A stretch of 64,000 nucleotides of DNA, taken from positions 62,001-126,000 of the forward strand of contig NZ_MTPX02000082.1 in assembly GCF_002154335.2 (NCBI RefSeq). The letters run 5' to 3'. This DNA is from Actinomyces ruminis (GTDB taxonomy: Bacteria; Actinomycetota; Actinomycetes; Actinomycetales; Actinomycetaceae). Shown piece by piece: positions 24,222 to 32,402 of the stretch; the stretch's first letter is position 1; every line of letters starts with the position of its first letter. Below the pieces are notes generated by a model. The model was not told where the DNA came from. It saw only the letters and a program-made list of their open reading frames with translations, and did not search any database. The position numbers were made by a program, and so were the translations under genes.

Positions 24222-25336
24222 ATGGCTAACCCAATGCTGCTTCAGCCCCTGTCTCTGCGCGGCCTCACGGCCCACAACCGTCTCTGGCTCCCACCCATGT
24301 GCATGTACTCCGTCACCGCCGAGGACGGCGTGGCCACCGACTGGCACGTGGTGCACTACGGCTCACGCGCACAGGGCGGCTTCGGCACGGTCATTGTCGA
24401 GGCCAGCGCCGTCACCCCGGAGGGACGCCTATCCCCCTATGACCTGGCCTATGGGACGACACCCAGATCGCCGGCCACCGCCGCATCGTCGACGCGATCC
24501 ACGCCGGCGGCGCCCTGGCGGGGGTGCAGCTGGGGCACGGCGGCCGTAAGGCGGGCACGCCCCCGTGGCGGCCCGAGGTGAAGGGCGCCCGCTCCGGCAC
24601 CCTGCCCGGCTGGGACCTGGTGGCCCCCAGCGCGGTGGCCTACCCGGACCACGCGACGCCGCGGGCGCTGACCGCCGAGGAGGTGGCCGACACCGTGCAG
24701 GCCTTCGCGGAGGCCGCCCGCCGCGCCGTGGCGGCCGGCTATGACGTGATCGAGTTGCACGGCGCCCACGGCTACCTGATTCACCAGTTCCTCTCGCCGC
24801 TGTCCAACACCCGCACCGACGCCTACGGCGGCTCGGCCACGGGACGACGCCGCTTCGCCCTGGAGGTGGTCCAGGCGGTGCGTGCGGCAATCGGAGCGGA
24901 CAAGGTGCTCGACATCCGCCTGTCGGCCACGGACTGGGCCGAGGGCGGACTCACCGGGGATGACACCGCCGAGCTGGCCCGCCAGCTGGTTGCGGCAGGC
25001 GTGGACGTCCTGCACGTGTCCACCGGCGGCAACGTGCCCGCGAAGGTACCGGTGGGCCCCGGCTACCAGGTGCCCTTCGCCGCCCAGGTCAAGCGGGCTG
25101 TTGACGGCATGACGACGCCGGGCGGCGGGCAGCCGCGAGTGGTCACCGTCGGCATCATCGACTCCGGCCTGCAGGCGGAGCAGGTCCTGGTGGCCGGCCT
25201 GGCCGACGCCGTCGCCACGGGCCGCGGCGCCCTGCGCGACCCGTACCTGCCGGTGCGTTGGGCTCACGAGCTGGGCGTGAACGACTGGCAGGCGGCACAC
25301 CTGCCGGTCCAGTACTGGCGCGGCGCCTGGCGCTGA
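24222..25336 (+). CDS. NADH:flavin oxidoreductase, old yellow enzyme family (frameshifted)
   Basis: FMN-dependent ene-reductase of the YqjM-like class, about 371 aa after repair. [31 protein letters not shown] and [10 protein letters not shown] are the TIM-barrel motifs binding FMN and substrate; [19 protein letters not shown] near the end is the phosphate-binding region. The frame breaks at 24446-24447, where CTGGCCTATGG needs one more G to give [16 protein letters not shown]. The C-terminus VQYWRGAWR is typical. Natural substrates are unknown. Confidence 0.92.
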
Positions 25337-25357
25337 GCACCGGCGCTTGAACGTGGG

Positions 25358-25396
25358 CGCTGCCGGGCGGTTGCGTTGAGCGACCGCCCGGCAGCG
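25358..25396. terminator. bidirectional hairpin between convergent genes
   Basis: CGCTGCCGGGCGGT (25358-25371) and its perfect complement ACCGCCCGGCAGCG (25383-25396) form a 14-bp stem with an 11-base loop, in the gap between the convergent oxidoreductase and aminopeptidase genes. There is no T-run, as is common in actinobacteria. Confidence 0.55.
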
Positions 25397-25473
25397 GCCT
25401 GCTGCGGCAGGCACTGGCGTTCGCCGCGGCCAAGCGGCCGGACGGCCCCGTCCGCCCCGCCGTCGTGCGATCC

Positions 25474-26804
25474 TCAGGCCCCCTGCCAGTAGGACCGCAG
25501 GGCGCGAGCGAGGCCGGCGCCGTCGGATACCGCACACATCTCCCGCTGGGAGTGCATGGACAGCAGCCCCTGGCCGACGTCGACGGTGGGGATGCCCAGG
25601 CGGGTGGCGGTGAGCGGGCCGATCGTGGTCCCGCATGGCACGGCGTTGTTGGACACGAAGTCCTGGCTGGGCACTTCCGCCGCCCGGCAGGCGCGCCGCC
25701 ACGCGGCCACGGCGGTGGCGTCGGTGGCGTAGCGCTGCTGGGCGTTGATCTTCAGCAGGGGCCCGCCGCCGAGGACGGGCCGCACCGCGGGGTCGTGCAA
25801 CTGCGGGTAGTTCGGGTGGACCGCGTGGCCGGCGTCGGCGGACACGCACATCGAGCGGGCCAGTAGCGCGGCGTAGGCGTCGCCGGCCACGCCCATGGCG
25901 CCGGCAAGGCGCTCCAGAACGGTCTGAAGGAACGGTCCGGCGGCGCCGGTACGACTCCCGCTGCCGACCTCCTCGTGGTCATTGGCGATGAAGACGATCG
26001 GGCACGCGGGCTCGGCTCCGGCACTCTCGCAGGCCAGCGCCTCCAGGGCCACCAGGGCGGCGTGCACGGAGGAGAGGTTGTCCAGGCGGGAGGAGGCGAG
26101 GAACTCGCCGCGGCGCCCGAAGCGGGCCGGGGACTCGGTGGGGTAGGTGAGGATGTCGCGAAGGCCAGGTCGTCGGGGTCGATGCCCGCCAGCTCACACA
26201 GGTAGCGCTCGGGCGCGTCGGGGGCCGGCTGCGCGGCGTCCACTCCCCCCTCCGTCAGGGTCCACAGCGGCAGCAGGTGAGCCTGCTTGTCCAGGTGGAG
26301 GGATTCGTTCACGCTGCGGTCCAGGTGCGGAGCGACCTGGGCGACGCGGGCGATCGGGCCGGTGCGCACCAGGCGGGTGGCGCCGTCGCAGGTGGCCAGG
26401 CGGCCGGCCAGACCGAGTTCGCGGTCCAGGAAGGAGTTCAGCAGCGGCCCGCCGTAGACCTCGACGTTCAGCACCTGCACGCCGTCGCGCACCATGGCGG
26501 CGCGGGGCTTGAGGCGCAGCGCCGGGGAGTCCGTGTGCGCGCCGACGATTCGCAATCCGGTGCCCGACTCCAGGCGCTCGGGCAGCAGCCAAACGGCGAT
26601 GGCGCCCTCGCGGATCGCGTAAGCGCGGCGGGGCAGCTCGGCATCCCAGGGCTCACGCTCGTCGACGGCGGTAAGACCGACGGCATCCAGGCGGCGGGCG
26701 ACTTCCGCGGCCGCGTGATAGGAGGTGGGCGAGGCGGTGACGAAGTCGATGATCGAGTCGGCGTAGGCGTCGTCGCACAGGGCGGGTGTCGCGGAGTCTG
26801 TCAT
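25474..26804 (-). CDS. pepC: M18 family aminopeptidase (frameshifted)
   Basis: Dinuclear zinc aminopeptidase, about 443 aa after repair, cytosolic and usually a dodecamer. Metal and catalytic residues are visible: VGAHTDSPALRLKP (His and Asp), SRLDNLSSVHA (bridging Asp), NDHEEVGSGS (catalytic and ligand Glu), and near the C-terminus SMHSQREMCAV (His). The frame breaks near 26159: TTCGCGACATCC needs one C to give AFRDILTYPTESPARFGRRG. The ATG at 26804 starts MTDSATPALCDDAYADSIID. It likely trims acidic or neutral N-terminal residues in peptide recycling. Confidence 0.9.
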
Positions 26805-27126
26805 GGGGTCAGTATGGGCCGCGCGAGCCGGGCCGCCGCCGCAAAACGTCCAAATCCGGCACGAACGCCGGGCATGCGCCTTCGGGCCGCTCATAAAACG
26901 GCATGATTCCAACGAACCGAGAATGCTCGTCGGCCGCGCCCGGACCCGTTAATGCCGAATCCGGACATTCCATCCCACGAACCATCACATGCCGGTGGCG
27001 GCCCGGGCGGTGCCGGTGGCGGTGATGGTGAAACCCGCCGAGTCGCCAGGGGAACGAAGCTCCAGCCCACTTTGACCTGGGCCCTTCGACCTATAGACAG
27101 GGATGGGCACGTCAACCTAGTCTTGC
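26805..27126. other. intergenic stretch holding repeat copy 1
   Basis: Between the aminopeptidase start and the aldolase operator. It contains direct repeat copy 1 (26848-27045) and a possible promoter for the aldolase operon; TTGACC at 27072-27077 and TATAGA at 27092 are only 14 bp apart, which is short for a -35/-10 pair. Confidence 0.4.
26848..27045 (+). repeat. ~200-bp direct repeat, copy 1
   Basis: About 198 bp, by eye more than 90% identical to 30789-30987. The first ~119 bp (26848-26966) begins GTCCAAATCCGGCAC and ends ATGCCGAATCCGGAC, an imperfect inverted repeat like the termini of a small non-coding element. The last part, read on the minus strand, encodes GFTITATGTARAATGM and a stop, matching what looks like the C-terminal end of the tadG-like gene adjoining copy 2; here it is an orphan fragment. 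The two copies bound the aldolase-Dcu-LacI genes. Confidence 0.85.
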
Positions 27127-27146
27127 AAACGTTCCCGGGAACGTTT
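27127..27146. promoter_or_regulatory. 20-bp perfect palindrome, probable LacI-family operator
   Basis: AAACGTTCCCGGGAACGTTT, 57 bp upstream of the aldolase start, is a perfect palindrome with the central symmetry typical of LacI/GalR operators. Its core TTCCCGGGA recurs at 27155-27163, 23 bp on. The only LacI-family gene nearby is the third gene of the same cassette, which is the natural candidate to bind it. Confidence 0.7.
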
Positions 27147-27202
27147 TCATGCGCTTCCCGGGAGACCCGATTCCGCTCGCATTCCCAAGGAAGTGAACTG
27201 AC

Positions 27203-28147
27203 ATGAGCGTCCCAGCCCCAACCCTCCGCGGCCTAACCCCCGCCCCCGTCACCCCCCTTCACCCCCGACGGCGAGATCGACTTCCCCGCCATCAAGCGCC
27301 TGGCTCCTGGCTCGGCAGCTTCCCGGAAGTCACCTCCCTGGTGGTGCTCGGTCACGCCGGTGAGGGCACCTTCCTCACCCAGTCCGAGCAGGTCGCCGTC
27401 ATCGAGGCCTTCGTCGCCTCCACCGACGGTCGCGTGCCGGTCGTCGCCGGCATCACCGGTGAGGGCACCAAGGTCGCCTGCGAGGAGGCGCAGCGCGCCG
27501 TCGACGTCGGCGCCACCGCCGGCCTGATCTACCCCTCCCACGGCTGGCTGCGCTTCGGCTTCCAGCCCGGCGCCCCGCAGGACCGCTACAAGGCGATCTA
27601 CGAGGAGACCGGCCTGAACGAGATCCTCTTCCAGTACCCGGACGTCACCAAGTGCAGCTACGACCTGGACACCCAGCTGGAGATCGCCGCGCTGCCCGGC
27701 GTGCACTACACCAAGAACGGCGTGCGCAACATGAAGCGTTGGGACACCGAGATTCCGGTGCTGCGCGAGGCCTTCCCGGACCTGACGATCATGAGCTGCC
27801 ACGACGAGTACCTGCTGCACACCATGTTCGACGTCGACGGCCTGCTGGTCGGCTACGGCAACATCGCCCCGGAACTGCTGATCAAGCTGCTCAAGGCCGG
27901 CCAGGCGCATGACTACGACGCCACCCGCGCCATCCACGACCAGCTCCTGCCGGTGACCAAGGCGGTATACCACCGCGGCTCCCACATGGAGGGCACCGTC
28001 GCCCTGAAGGAGGCGCTGGTTGAGCGCGGCGTACTGGAGACCGCGACCGTGCGCTCCCCGCTGCGTCCGCTGGCCGAGGGCGCCCACGAGGAGATCGCCG
28101 CCGCCCTGGCCGCCGCCGGAATCGGTAAGGCTCAGATCCCGGCCTGA
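27203..28147 (+). CDS. dihydrodipicolinate synthase/N-acetylneuraminate lyase family aldolase
   Basis: About 314 aa, TIM-barrel class I aldolase forming a Schiff base with pyruvate or a related keto acid. VLGHAGEGTFLT replaces the usual GTTGE loop, FQYPDVTK carries the conserved Tyr in place of YNxPxRT, and HYTKNGVRNM holds the likely Schiff-base Lys. A stretch near the N-terminus is out of frame because of one extra C in the run 27252-27257 and one missing G at 27302-27303; corrected it reads TPAPVTPFTPDGEIDFPAIK. The atypical motifs suggest a catabolic aldolase rather than DapA. It is the first gene of a cassette with a Dcu transporter and LacI regulator. Substrate unknown. Confidence 0.85.
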   Translation: MSVPAPTLRGLTPAPVTPLHPRRRDRLPRHQAPGSWLGSFPEVTSLVVLGHAGEGTFLTQSEQVAVIEAFVASTDGRVPVVAGITGEGTKVACEEAQRAVDVGATAGLIYPSHGWLRFGFQPGAPQDRYKAIYEETGLNEILFQYPDVTKCSYDLDTQLEIAALPGVHYTKNGVRNMKRWDTEIPVLREAFPDLTIMSCHDEYLLHTMFDVDGLLVGYGNIAPELLIKLLKAGQAHDYDATRAIHDQLLPVTKAVYHRGSHMEGTVALKEALVERGVLETATVRSPLRPLAEGAHEEIAAALAAAGIGKAQIPA

Positions 28148-28153
28148 GTGGCA

Positions 28154-28223
28154 ACGCCGATCGCCGACCGATGATCGGCGTGTGCGGCGGCCGTCGGGTA
28201 GTCCCACGGCGGCCGCCGCACAC
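28154..28223. promoter_or_regulatory. two consecutive hairpins between aldolase and Dcu genes
   Basis: ACGCCGATC/GATCGGCGT (28154-28162 with 28173-28181) and a perfect 14-bp stem GTGTGCGGCGGCCG/CGGCCGCCGCACAC (28180-28193 with 28210-28223) overlap by two bases, so the stems compete slightly. They may act as a partial terminator or mRNA processing signal lowering transporter expression relative to the aldolase. Confidence 0.45.
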
Positions 28224-28342
28224 CACCGGGTCGACTGCGCGCCGTGAGGCACCGCCCGCCACCAGCAGATGCCCCTCCGCCACGCCGTCGGCCCGGGCTC
28301 CCGCCAACTGTTCCACCTCCACCGCCCACAATGGAGTAGGCC

Positions 28343-29662
28343 GTGATCCTTATACAGTTCCTCGTCTTCCTCGCCTTCATCATCCTCGGCGCCAGAATCG
28401 GCGGCATCGGCATTGCCTTCGCCGGCGGCGCGGGAGTGCTCGTCCTGTCCCTGCTCGGCGCCACCCCCGGTGACCTGCCCATGCAGGTGATCGTGTTCAT
28501 CATGGTGGTCATCTACGCGGCCTCGGCCATGCAGGTGGCCGGTGGACTGGACTACCTGGTCAACCTCACCGACCGGCTGCTGCGGGCACACCCCAAGTAC
28601 CTGGCGCTGCTGGCGCCGATGGTGACCTACCTGCTCACCTTCGCCGCCTCGACCGGACAGGTCTCCTTCGCGACCATGCCGGTGATCGTGGAGGTGGCCA
28701 AGGAGAACAACATTCGTCCCACCCGCTCCCTTTCGGTGGGCGTGGCCGGATCGCTGCTGGGCATCACCGCCTCCCCGATCTCCGCCGCCGTGGTCTTCCT
28801 GTCTGGCAAGCTCGAGGAGGGCAACACGGGGTGGACCTTCATCGACCTGATCCTGGTGTCCATCCCCTCCACCTTCCTGGGCACCATGACCACCGCCCTG
28901 CTGTTCATGCTCTGGGACAAGGCCCGCGGGACGGACCGACTCGACGTCGTGCCGGAGTATCAGCGCCGGTTGGCGGCGGGCGAGATCGCCCCGCCCAAGC
29001 ACGAGGTCCGCGAGCTGCGCCCGGGCGCCAAGCTGTCGGTGCTGATCTTCATGATCGCCCTGGTGGTGGTGCTGGCCTACTCCATCGCCATCTCCGAGAA
29101 GGTGGGCCTGATCTCCGACCCCGTCATGGACGCCGGTCAGTGCCGTATCTCCGTCATGCTCGCGGCCGCAGGGGCGATCATCGTGGCCTGCCGGGCCAAC
29201 CCGAAGGCGATACCGGGCTCGTCCATCTTCCGCACCGGCATGAGCGCCTGCGCCTGCATCCTTGGCGTCGCCTGGCTGGGCACCACCTTCATGACCGCGA
29301 ACCAGGACTGGATCCAGGCGCATCTGGGTACGGCCCTGGCGGGCAAGCCCTGGCTGTTCGCCATCCTGGTAGTGGTCGCCTCCTCGCTGTTGTACTCGCA
29401 GGCCGCCTCCACCAAGGCGCTGTTCCCCACCGCGCTGGCGATCGGCGTGGCCCCGGCGACCGTGGTGGCCTGCTTCCCGGCGACCTCCTCCCTGTTCATC
29501 CTGCCCACCTATCCCACACTGTTGGCGGCGGTTGAGCTCGACGACACCGGCTCAACCCAGCTCGGCACGCACTTCTTCGACCACCCCTTCCTGATCCCGG
29601 GGCTCATGGCCACGGGCCTGAGCGTGCTCTACGGCTTCGCGCTGGCCGCCGTCGTCGTTTGA
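28343..29662 (+). CDS. anaerobic C4-dicarboxylate transporter, DcuA/DcuB family
   Basis: Inner-membrane antiporter of 439 aa with about ten to twelve helices. ARIGGIGIAFAGGAGVLVL, SAMQVAGGLDYLVNLTDRLL, APMVTYLLTFAASTGQVSFA and GVAGSLLGITASPISAAVVF closely match the DcuA/B consensus. Family members exchange fumarate, malate, aspartate and succinate, usually in anaerobic growth. The GTG start at 28343 has GGAG nine bases upstream. Position between a keto-acid-type aldolase and a LacI regulator suggests uptake or exchange of the aldolase substrate or product, perhaps a non-standard dicarboxylate; this is inference. Confidence 0.92.
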   Translation: MILIQFLVFLAFIILGARIGGIGIAFAGGAGVLVLSLLGATPGDLPMQVIVFIMVVIYAASAMQVAGGLDYLVNLTDRLLRAHPKYLALLAPMVTYLLTFAASTGQVSFATMPVIVEVAKENNIRPTRSLSVGVAGSLLGITASPISAAVVFLSGKLEEGNTGWTFIDLILVSIPSTFLGTMTTALLFMLWDKARGTDRLDVVPEYQRRLAAGEIAPPKHEVRELRPGAKLSVLIFMIALVVVLAYSIAISEKVGLISDPVMDAGQCRISVMLAAAGAIIVACRANPKAIPGSSIFRTGMSACACILGVAWLGTTFMTANQDWIQAHLGTALAGKPWLFAILVVVASSLLYSQAASTKALFPTALAIGVAPATVVACFPATSSLFILPTYPTLLAAVELDDTGSTQLGTHFFDHPFLIPGLMATGLSVLYGFALAAVVV

Positions 29663-29682
29663 CAACGGGTAGCCCCGTCTAA

Positions 29683-29720
29683 GACGGACCCGCGACGTCC
29701 TCGGGCGCCGCGGGTCCGTC
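29683..29720 (+). terminator. intrinsic terminator after the Dcu gene
   Basis: GACGGACCCGCG (29683-29694) pairs perfectly with CGCGGGTCCGTC (29709-29720), a 12-bp GC-rich stem with a 14-base loop followed by TCCTCGTCC. It separates the transporter from the LacI gene, whose own -10 (TACGAT, 29744-29749) follows. Confidence 0.7.
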
Positions 29721-29775
29721 TCCTCGTCCGGGAGTCGCGCCGCTACGATGCGATCAGCCGACCAGGAGGCACATC

Positions 29776-30783
29776 GTGAAGACCGTCACCCTTAGGGACG
29801 TGGCCGCAGCAGCGGGCGTGTCCATCTCTACCGCCTCCCGCATCCTCGACGAACGACTTCCGGCCTCCCGCTCCGCCTCCGCCCAGCGCGTGAGGGAGGC
29901 GGCCGAGCGACTCGGATACCGGCGCGACGCCGCCGCCTCCGCGCTGCGACGCGGCGACACCGGCACCGTCGGGGTGCTGGTGCCACGCCTGTCCGACACC
30001 GTGATGGCGCTGCTGTTCGAGGCGATCTTCTCGGCGGCGGCCGCTCGGGGACTGTTCGCACTCGTCTCCGTGTGCGGCGACGACTCCGCCGCCGAGGCCC
30101 GCGCCGTCGACTCGCTGCTGGCCAGACGGGTAGACGGGCTGGTGCTCGCCACCGCCCGCCTGGACGATCCCCTGCCCGGTTCCCTGCGCGACCGGCAGGT
30201 GCCGCACGTGCTCGCGCTGCGCACCGACGGCGTGTCCCCCTCCTCCGTATGCGACGACGAGCTCGGCGGCTACCTGGCCACGCGTCACCTGCTTGACCTC
30301 GGCCATACCGCGATCGCCGTCCTCCCCGGTCCCGACTTCACCTCCACCGCGCAGCAGCGCCTGGCCGGCTATCACCGCGCCATGGCCGAGGCGGATCTGC
30401 CGGTCCCGGACGCATACATCCGCCACTGCGGCTTCGGCTACACGGCCGGACGCGAGGCGGCCGCCGCGGTGCTATCCCAAGCGCCGGAGACCACCGCCGT
30501 CTTCGCCGCGAATGACCGGCTCGCCATGGGGACGCTCGCCGCGGCCGGCGCGGTGGGGCGCTCCGTACCCAAAGACTTGAGCGTCGTCGGCTACAACGAC
30601 ACCCCGGTGGCCACCCAGTTGGCCGTTCCGCTGACTACGGTGCATGTCCCCTTCGACCTGATTGCCGTGGGCGCCCTCGACCTGCTGGCCGCGCAGACGA
30701 CCGGCACTGGCGAGCAGCCGGCCAACCGCGTAGCCGTCCCCACGCTCATCCCCCGCCGTTCCTCCGCCGCCCTCGCCCGGTGA
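29776..30783 (+). CDS. LacI family transcriptional regulator
   Basis: 335-aa repressor. The N-terminal VTLRDVAAAAGVSISTASRI is the LacI helix-turn-helix, the hinge AASALRRGDTGTVGVLVP follows, and the rest is a periplasmic-binding-protein-like effector domain ending TTVHVPFDLIAVGALDLL. The GTG start at 29776 has AGGAGG seven bases upstream. It very likely represses the cassette through the palindrome at 27127-27146 and releases on binding a small metabolite. The stop is followed after 5 bp by repeat copy 2, so the gene ends exactly at the cassette border. Confidence 0.93.
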   Translation: MKTVTLRDVAAAAGVSISTASRILDERLPASRSASAQRVREAAERLGYRRDAAASALRRGDTGTVGVLVPRLSDTVMALLFEAIFSAAAARGLFALVSVCGDDSAAEARAVDSLLARRVDGLVLATARLDDPLPGSLRDRQVPHVLALRTDGVSPSSVCDDELGGYLATRHLLDLGHTAIAVLPGPDFTSTAQQRLAGYHRAMAEADLPVPDAYIRHCGFGYTAGREAAAAVLSQAPETTAVFAANDRLAMGTLAAAGAVGRSVPKDLSVVGYNDTPVATQLAVPLTTVHVPFDLIAVGALDLLAAQTTGTGEQPANRVAVPTLIPRRSSAALAR

Positions 30784-30788
30784 AGAGT

Positions 30789-30987
30789 GTCCAAATCCGG
30801 CACGAACGCCGGGCATGCGTCTTCGGGCCGCTCATAAAACGGCATGATTCCAACGAACCTAAAACGCCCGCCGGCCGCACCCGGACCCGTTAGTGCCGAA
30901 TCCGGACATTCCACCCCCGCGAACCATCACATGCCGGTGGCGGCCCGGGCGGTGCCGGTGGCGGTGATGGTGAAACCCGCCGCGTCG
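30789..30987 (+). repeat. ~200-bp direct repeat, copy 2
   Basis: Second copy of the repeat described at 26848-27045, with about ten scattered mismatches and one indel. Its first 118 bp again have imperfect inverted ends (GTCCAAATCCGGCAC and GTGCCGAATCCGGAC). Its last part overlaps the 3' end of the tadG-like gene region (minus strand), so this copy is probably the original and copy 1 the derived one. Confidence 0.85.
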
Positions 30988-31414
30988 ATCACGCCCTAGG
31001 GCAGGAACGGTGGCTGGGAATGCGCCGTCAGGGTGACGACGGCGGTGGCGCCGTCGGGACTGGTCGCCTCGGTGATCTGCACCCCGGTCAGTTCGACCGG
31101 CTGTCCGGCCAGGTCGGCGGCGGCCGCGGCCCGCACGCCTGCGGCCGACAGCGTGCCGGGGCCGGCCGCGGTGGACTCTCCGGAGAAGTAGGAGCGTCGT
31201 CGATCGCATCCGCCGCGGCGGCCGCGGCCGAGTCCGCCAGCGAGGTAAGGGTCTTCAGATCCAGGTAGACGGCGCTGGCGGAGGCGAGCGCCAGAATCAA
31301 TGCGGCGACGACGGCGACCAGCCCGACCCCCAGCAGCAGGGTCTGCCCGTCCTCCGCGGCGCCCGCCCGGCGTACCCGCGCGGCCGCGAGCCGACAACAC
31401 TCCGGCGAGATCAT
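30927..31414 (-). pseudogene. TadG/Rv3654c-like pilus-locus protein (frameshift and in-frame stop)
   Basis: Last gene of the Tad locus. The N-terminal part EDGQTLLLGVGLVAVVAALI is a single membrane anchor like that of TadE/TadG and the mycobacterial Rv3654c family, followed by SASAVYLDLKTLTSLADSAA. The frame breaks near 31194-31197 (GACGCTCC), after which RSYFSGESTAAGPGTLSAAG continues. Translation then meets TAG at 30996-30998 after PPFLP, but the same frame goes on as GVIDAAGFTITATGTARAAT to a TGA at 30927. A stop inside a conserved-looking C-terminus suggests a nonsense change or error. The start overlaps the upstream gene by 4 bp. Confidence 0.6.
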
Positions 31415-31917
31415 GGTGCGCCTCCCGTGTCGGCAAGGGTGACGGCGCGCTCGGCGTCCACAACGACCACGTCCCGTCCCACCCCGGCCGCGGCCAGCAC
31501 CGGCAGGTCCACCCCCGCCTGCACTCGCACCACTGCCCCGGTGCAGGCGGCGTCCGCGCAGCCCACGCTCAGGGCGGTGGCGGGATCGGCGTCTACCCCC
31601 TGGTCTGACAGGGCCAGGGCCACGGCCACCCGCGCGTGGGCCACGGCGGCGTCCCCCGACTCCACCTCCAGAATGCGGCTGGCGGCGTCGACGGCGGAGG
31701 CCACGGCGAAGGAGGCCGCCTGCACCTGGGCCAGGGCGATGAGCAGGTAGACGACGGGCACCACCAGCACCACCGTCCAGCCGATGAACTCCACCGGGGC
31801 GTTGCCGACCTCCGGATCGCCCCGCCGCCCGAACCGCCGGAGGGCCGACCGGACGGGCCTGCGCCTCCCCGACGGTTCGGCCCGCATATGCGGTGGGTCC
31901 AGCGCGCGCCTGCTCAC
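31411..31917 (-). CDS. TadE-like pilus-locus protein
   Basis: 168 aa. After a 35-residue basic N-terminus, NAPVEFIGWTVVLVVPVVYL is a TadE-type motif with Glu followed by a membrane helix, as in pseudopilins that are cleaved and built into Tad pili. The rest is an extracellular domain with a Cys pair (VGCADAACTG) that may form a disulphide. GTG start overlapping the upstream TadE stop (GTGA). It corresponds by position to Rv3655c/Rv3654c-type genes in mycobacteria. Confidence 0.75.
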   Translation of the reverse strand: MSRRALDPPHMRAEPSGRRRPVRSALRRFGRRGDPEVGNAPVEFIGWTVVLVVPVVYLLIALAQVQAASFAVASAVDAASRILEVESGDAAVAHARVAVALALSDQGVDADPATALSVGCADAACTGAVVRVQAGVDLPVLAAAGVGRDVVVVDAERAVTLADTGGAP

Positions 31918-32402
31918 GGTTCGCCTCCATCCACGCCCACGAGGGCGGCCTCATCGACGGCGTGCCCGGTGACGTGCAGCGTCCCACCGGGGCCGAGCAG
32001 GCCGAGCACCGGCAGCGGGGCGGTCACGTCCACACGCACCACCGCCACGCCGTCGACCCGGGTGCGCCTGACGGTCACGGCATCGACGTAGCCGTCGGCT
32101 AGTGCGGCGCCGGCCAGGGCGCGCACGCGCGCATCCGCCTCGGCGGTGGTGCCGCCGACCAGTGCGGCGCGACGGGCACCCTCCCCGGCGGCGTCGGTGA
32201 GCACGTTGCGCACGTGCAGACCGAGGGCGAGCTGGAGCAGCGCCACCGACACGGCGATGACGAGCACACCGACGAGCACAAAGTCCACCACGGCCGAACC
32301 ACGCTCGCCCGCCATGCGGCGGGACTCCCGCTGTCGCCGAGCGAGCCCGTCCGTCTGGCCGGAGCGGCCGCGAGCGCGCCGGGCCGGCCGCTCAGATGGC
32401 AC
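31914..32402 (-). CDS. TadE family pilus protein
   Basis: Up to 162 aa. ERGSAVVDFVLVGVLVIAVS is the TadE N-terminal motif (Glu plus hydrophobic helix), followed by GLHVRNVLTDAAGEGARRAA and a strand-rich domain. Two starts are possible: a GTG at 32402 overlapping the upstream pilin stop, or an ATG at 32315 that begins MAGERGSAVVDF and has GGGAG upstream; the ATG gives a more usual TadE protein. It is translationally coupled at its end to the next TadE-like gene. Confidence 0.8.
   Translation of the reverse strand: MPSERPARRARGRSGQTDGLARRQRESRRMAGERGSAVVDFVLVGVLVIAVSVALLQLALGLHVRNVLTDAAGEGARRAALVGGTTAEADARVRALAGAALADGYVDAVTVRRTRVDGVAVVRVDVTAPLPVLGLLGPGGTLHVTGHAVDEAALVGVDGGEP

Noticed and set aside
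27233-29323. 696-codon minus-strand open frame
   Set aside because: Lies opposite the aldolase and Dcu genes, which have clear family motifs; the frame is His/Gly/Gln-rich shadow sequence.
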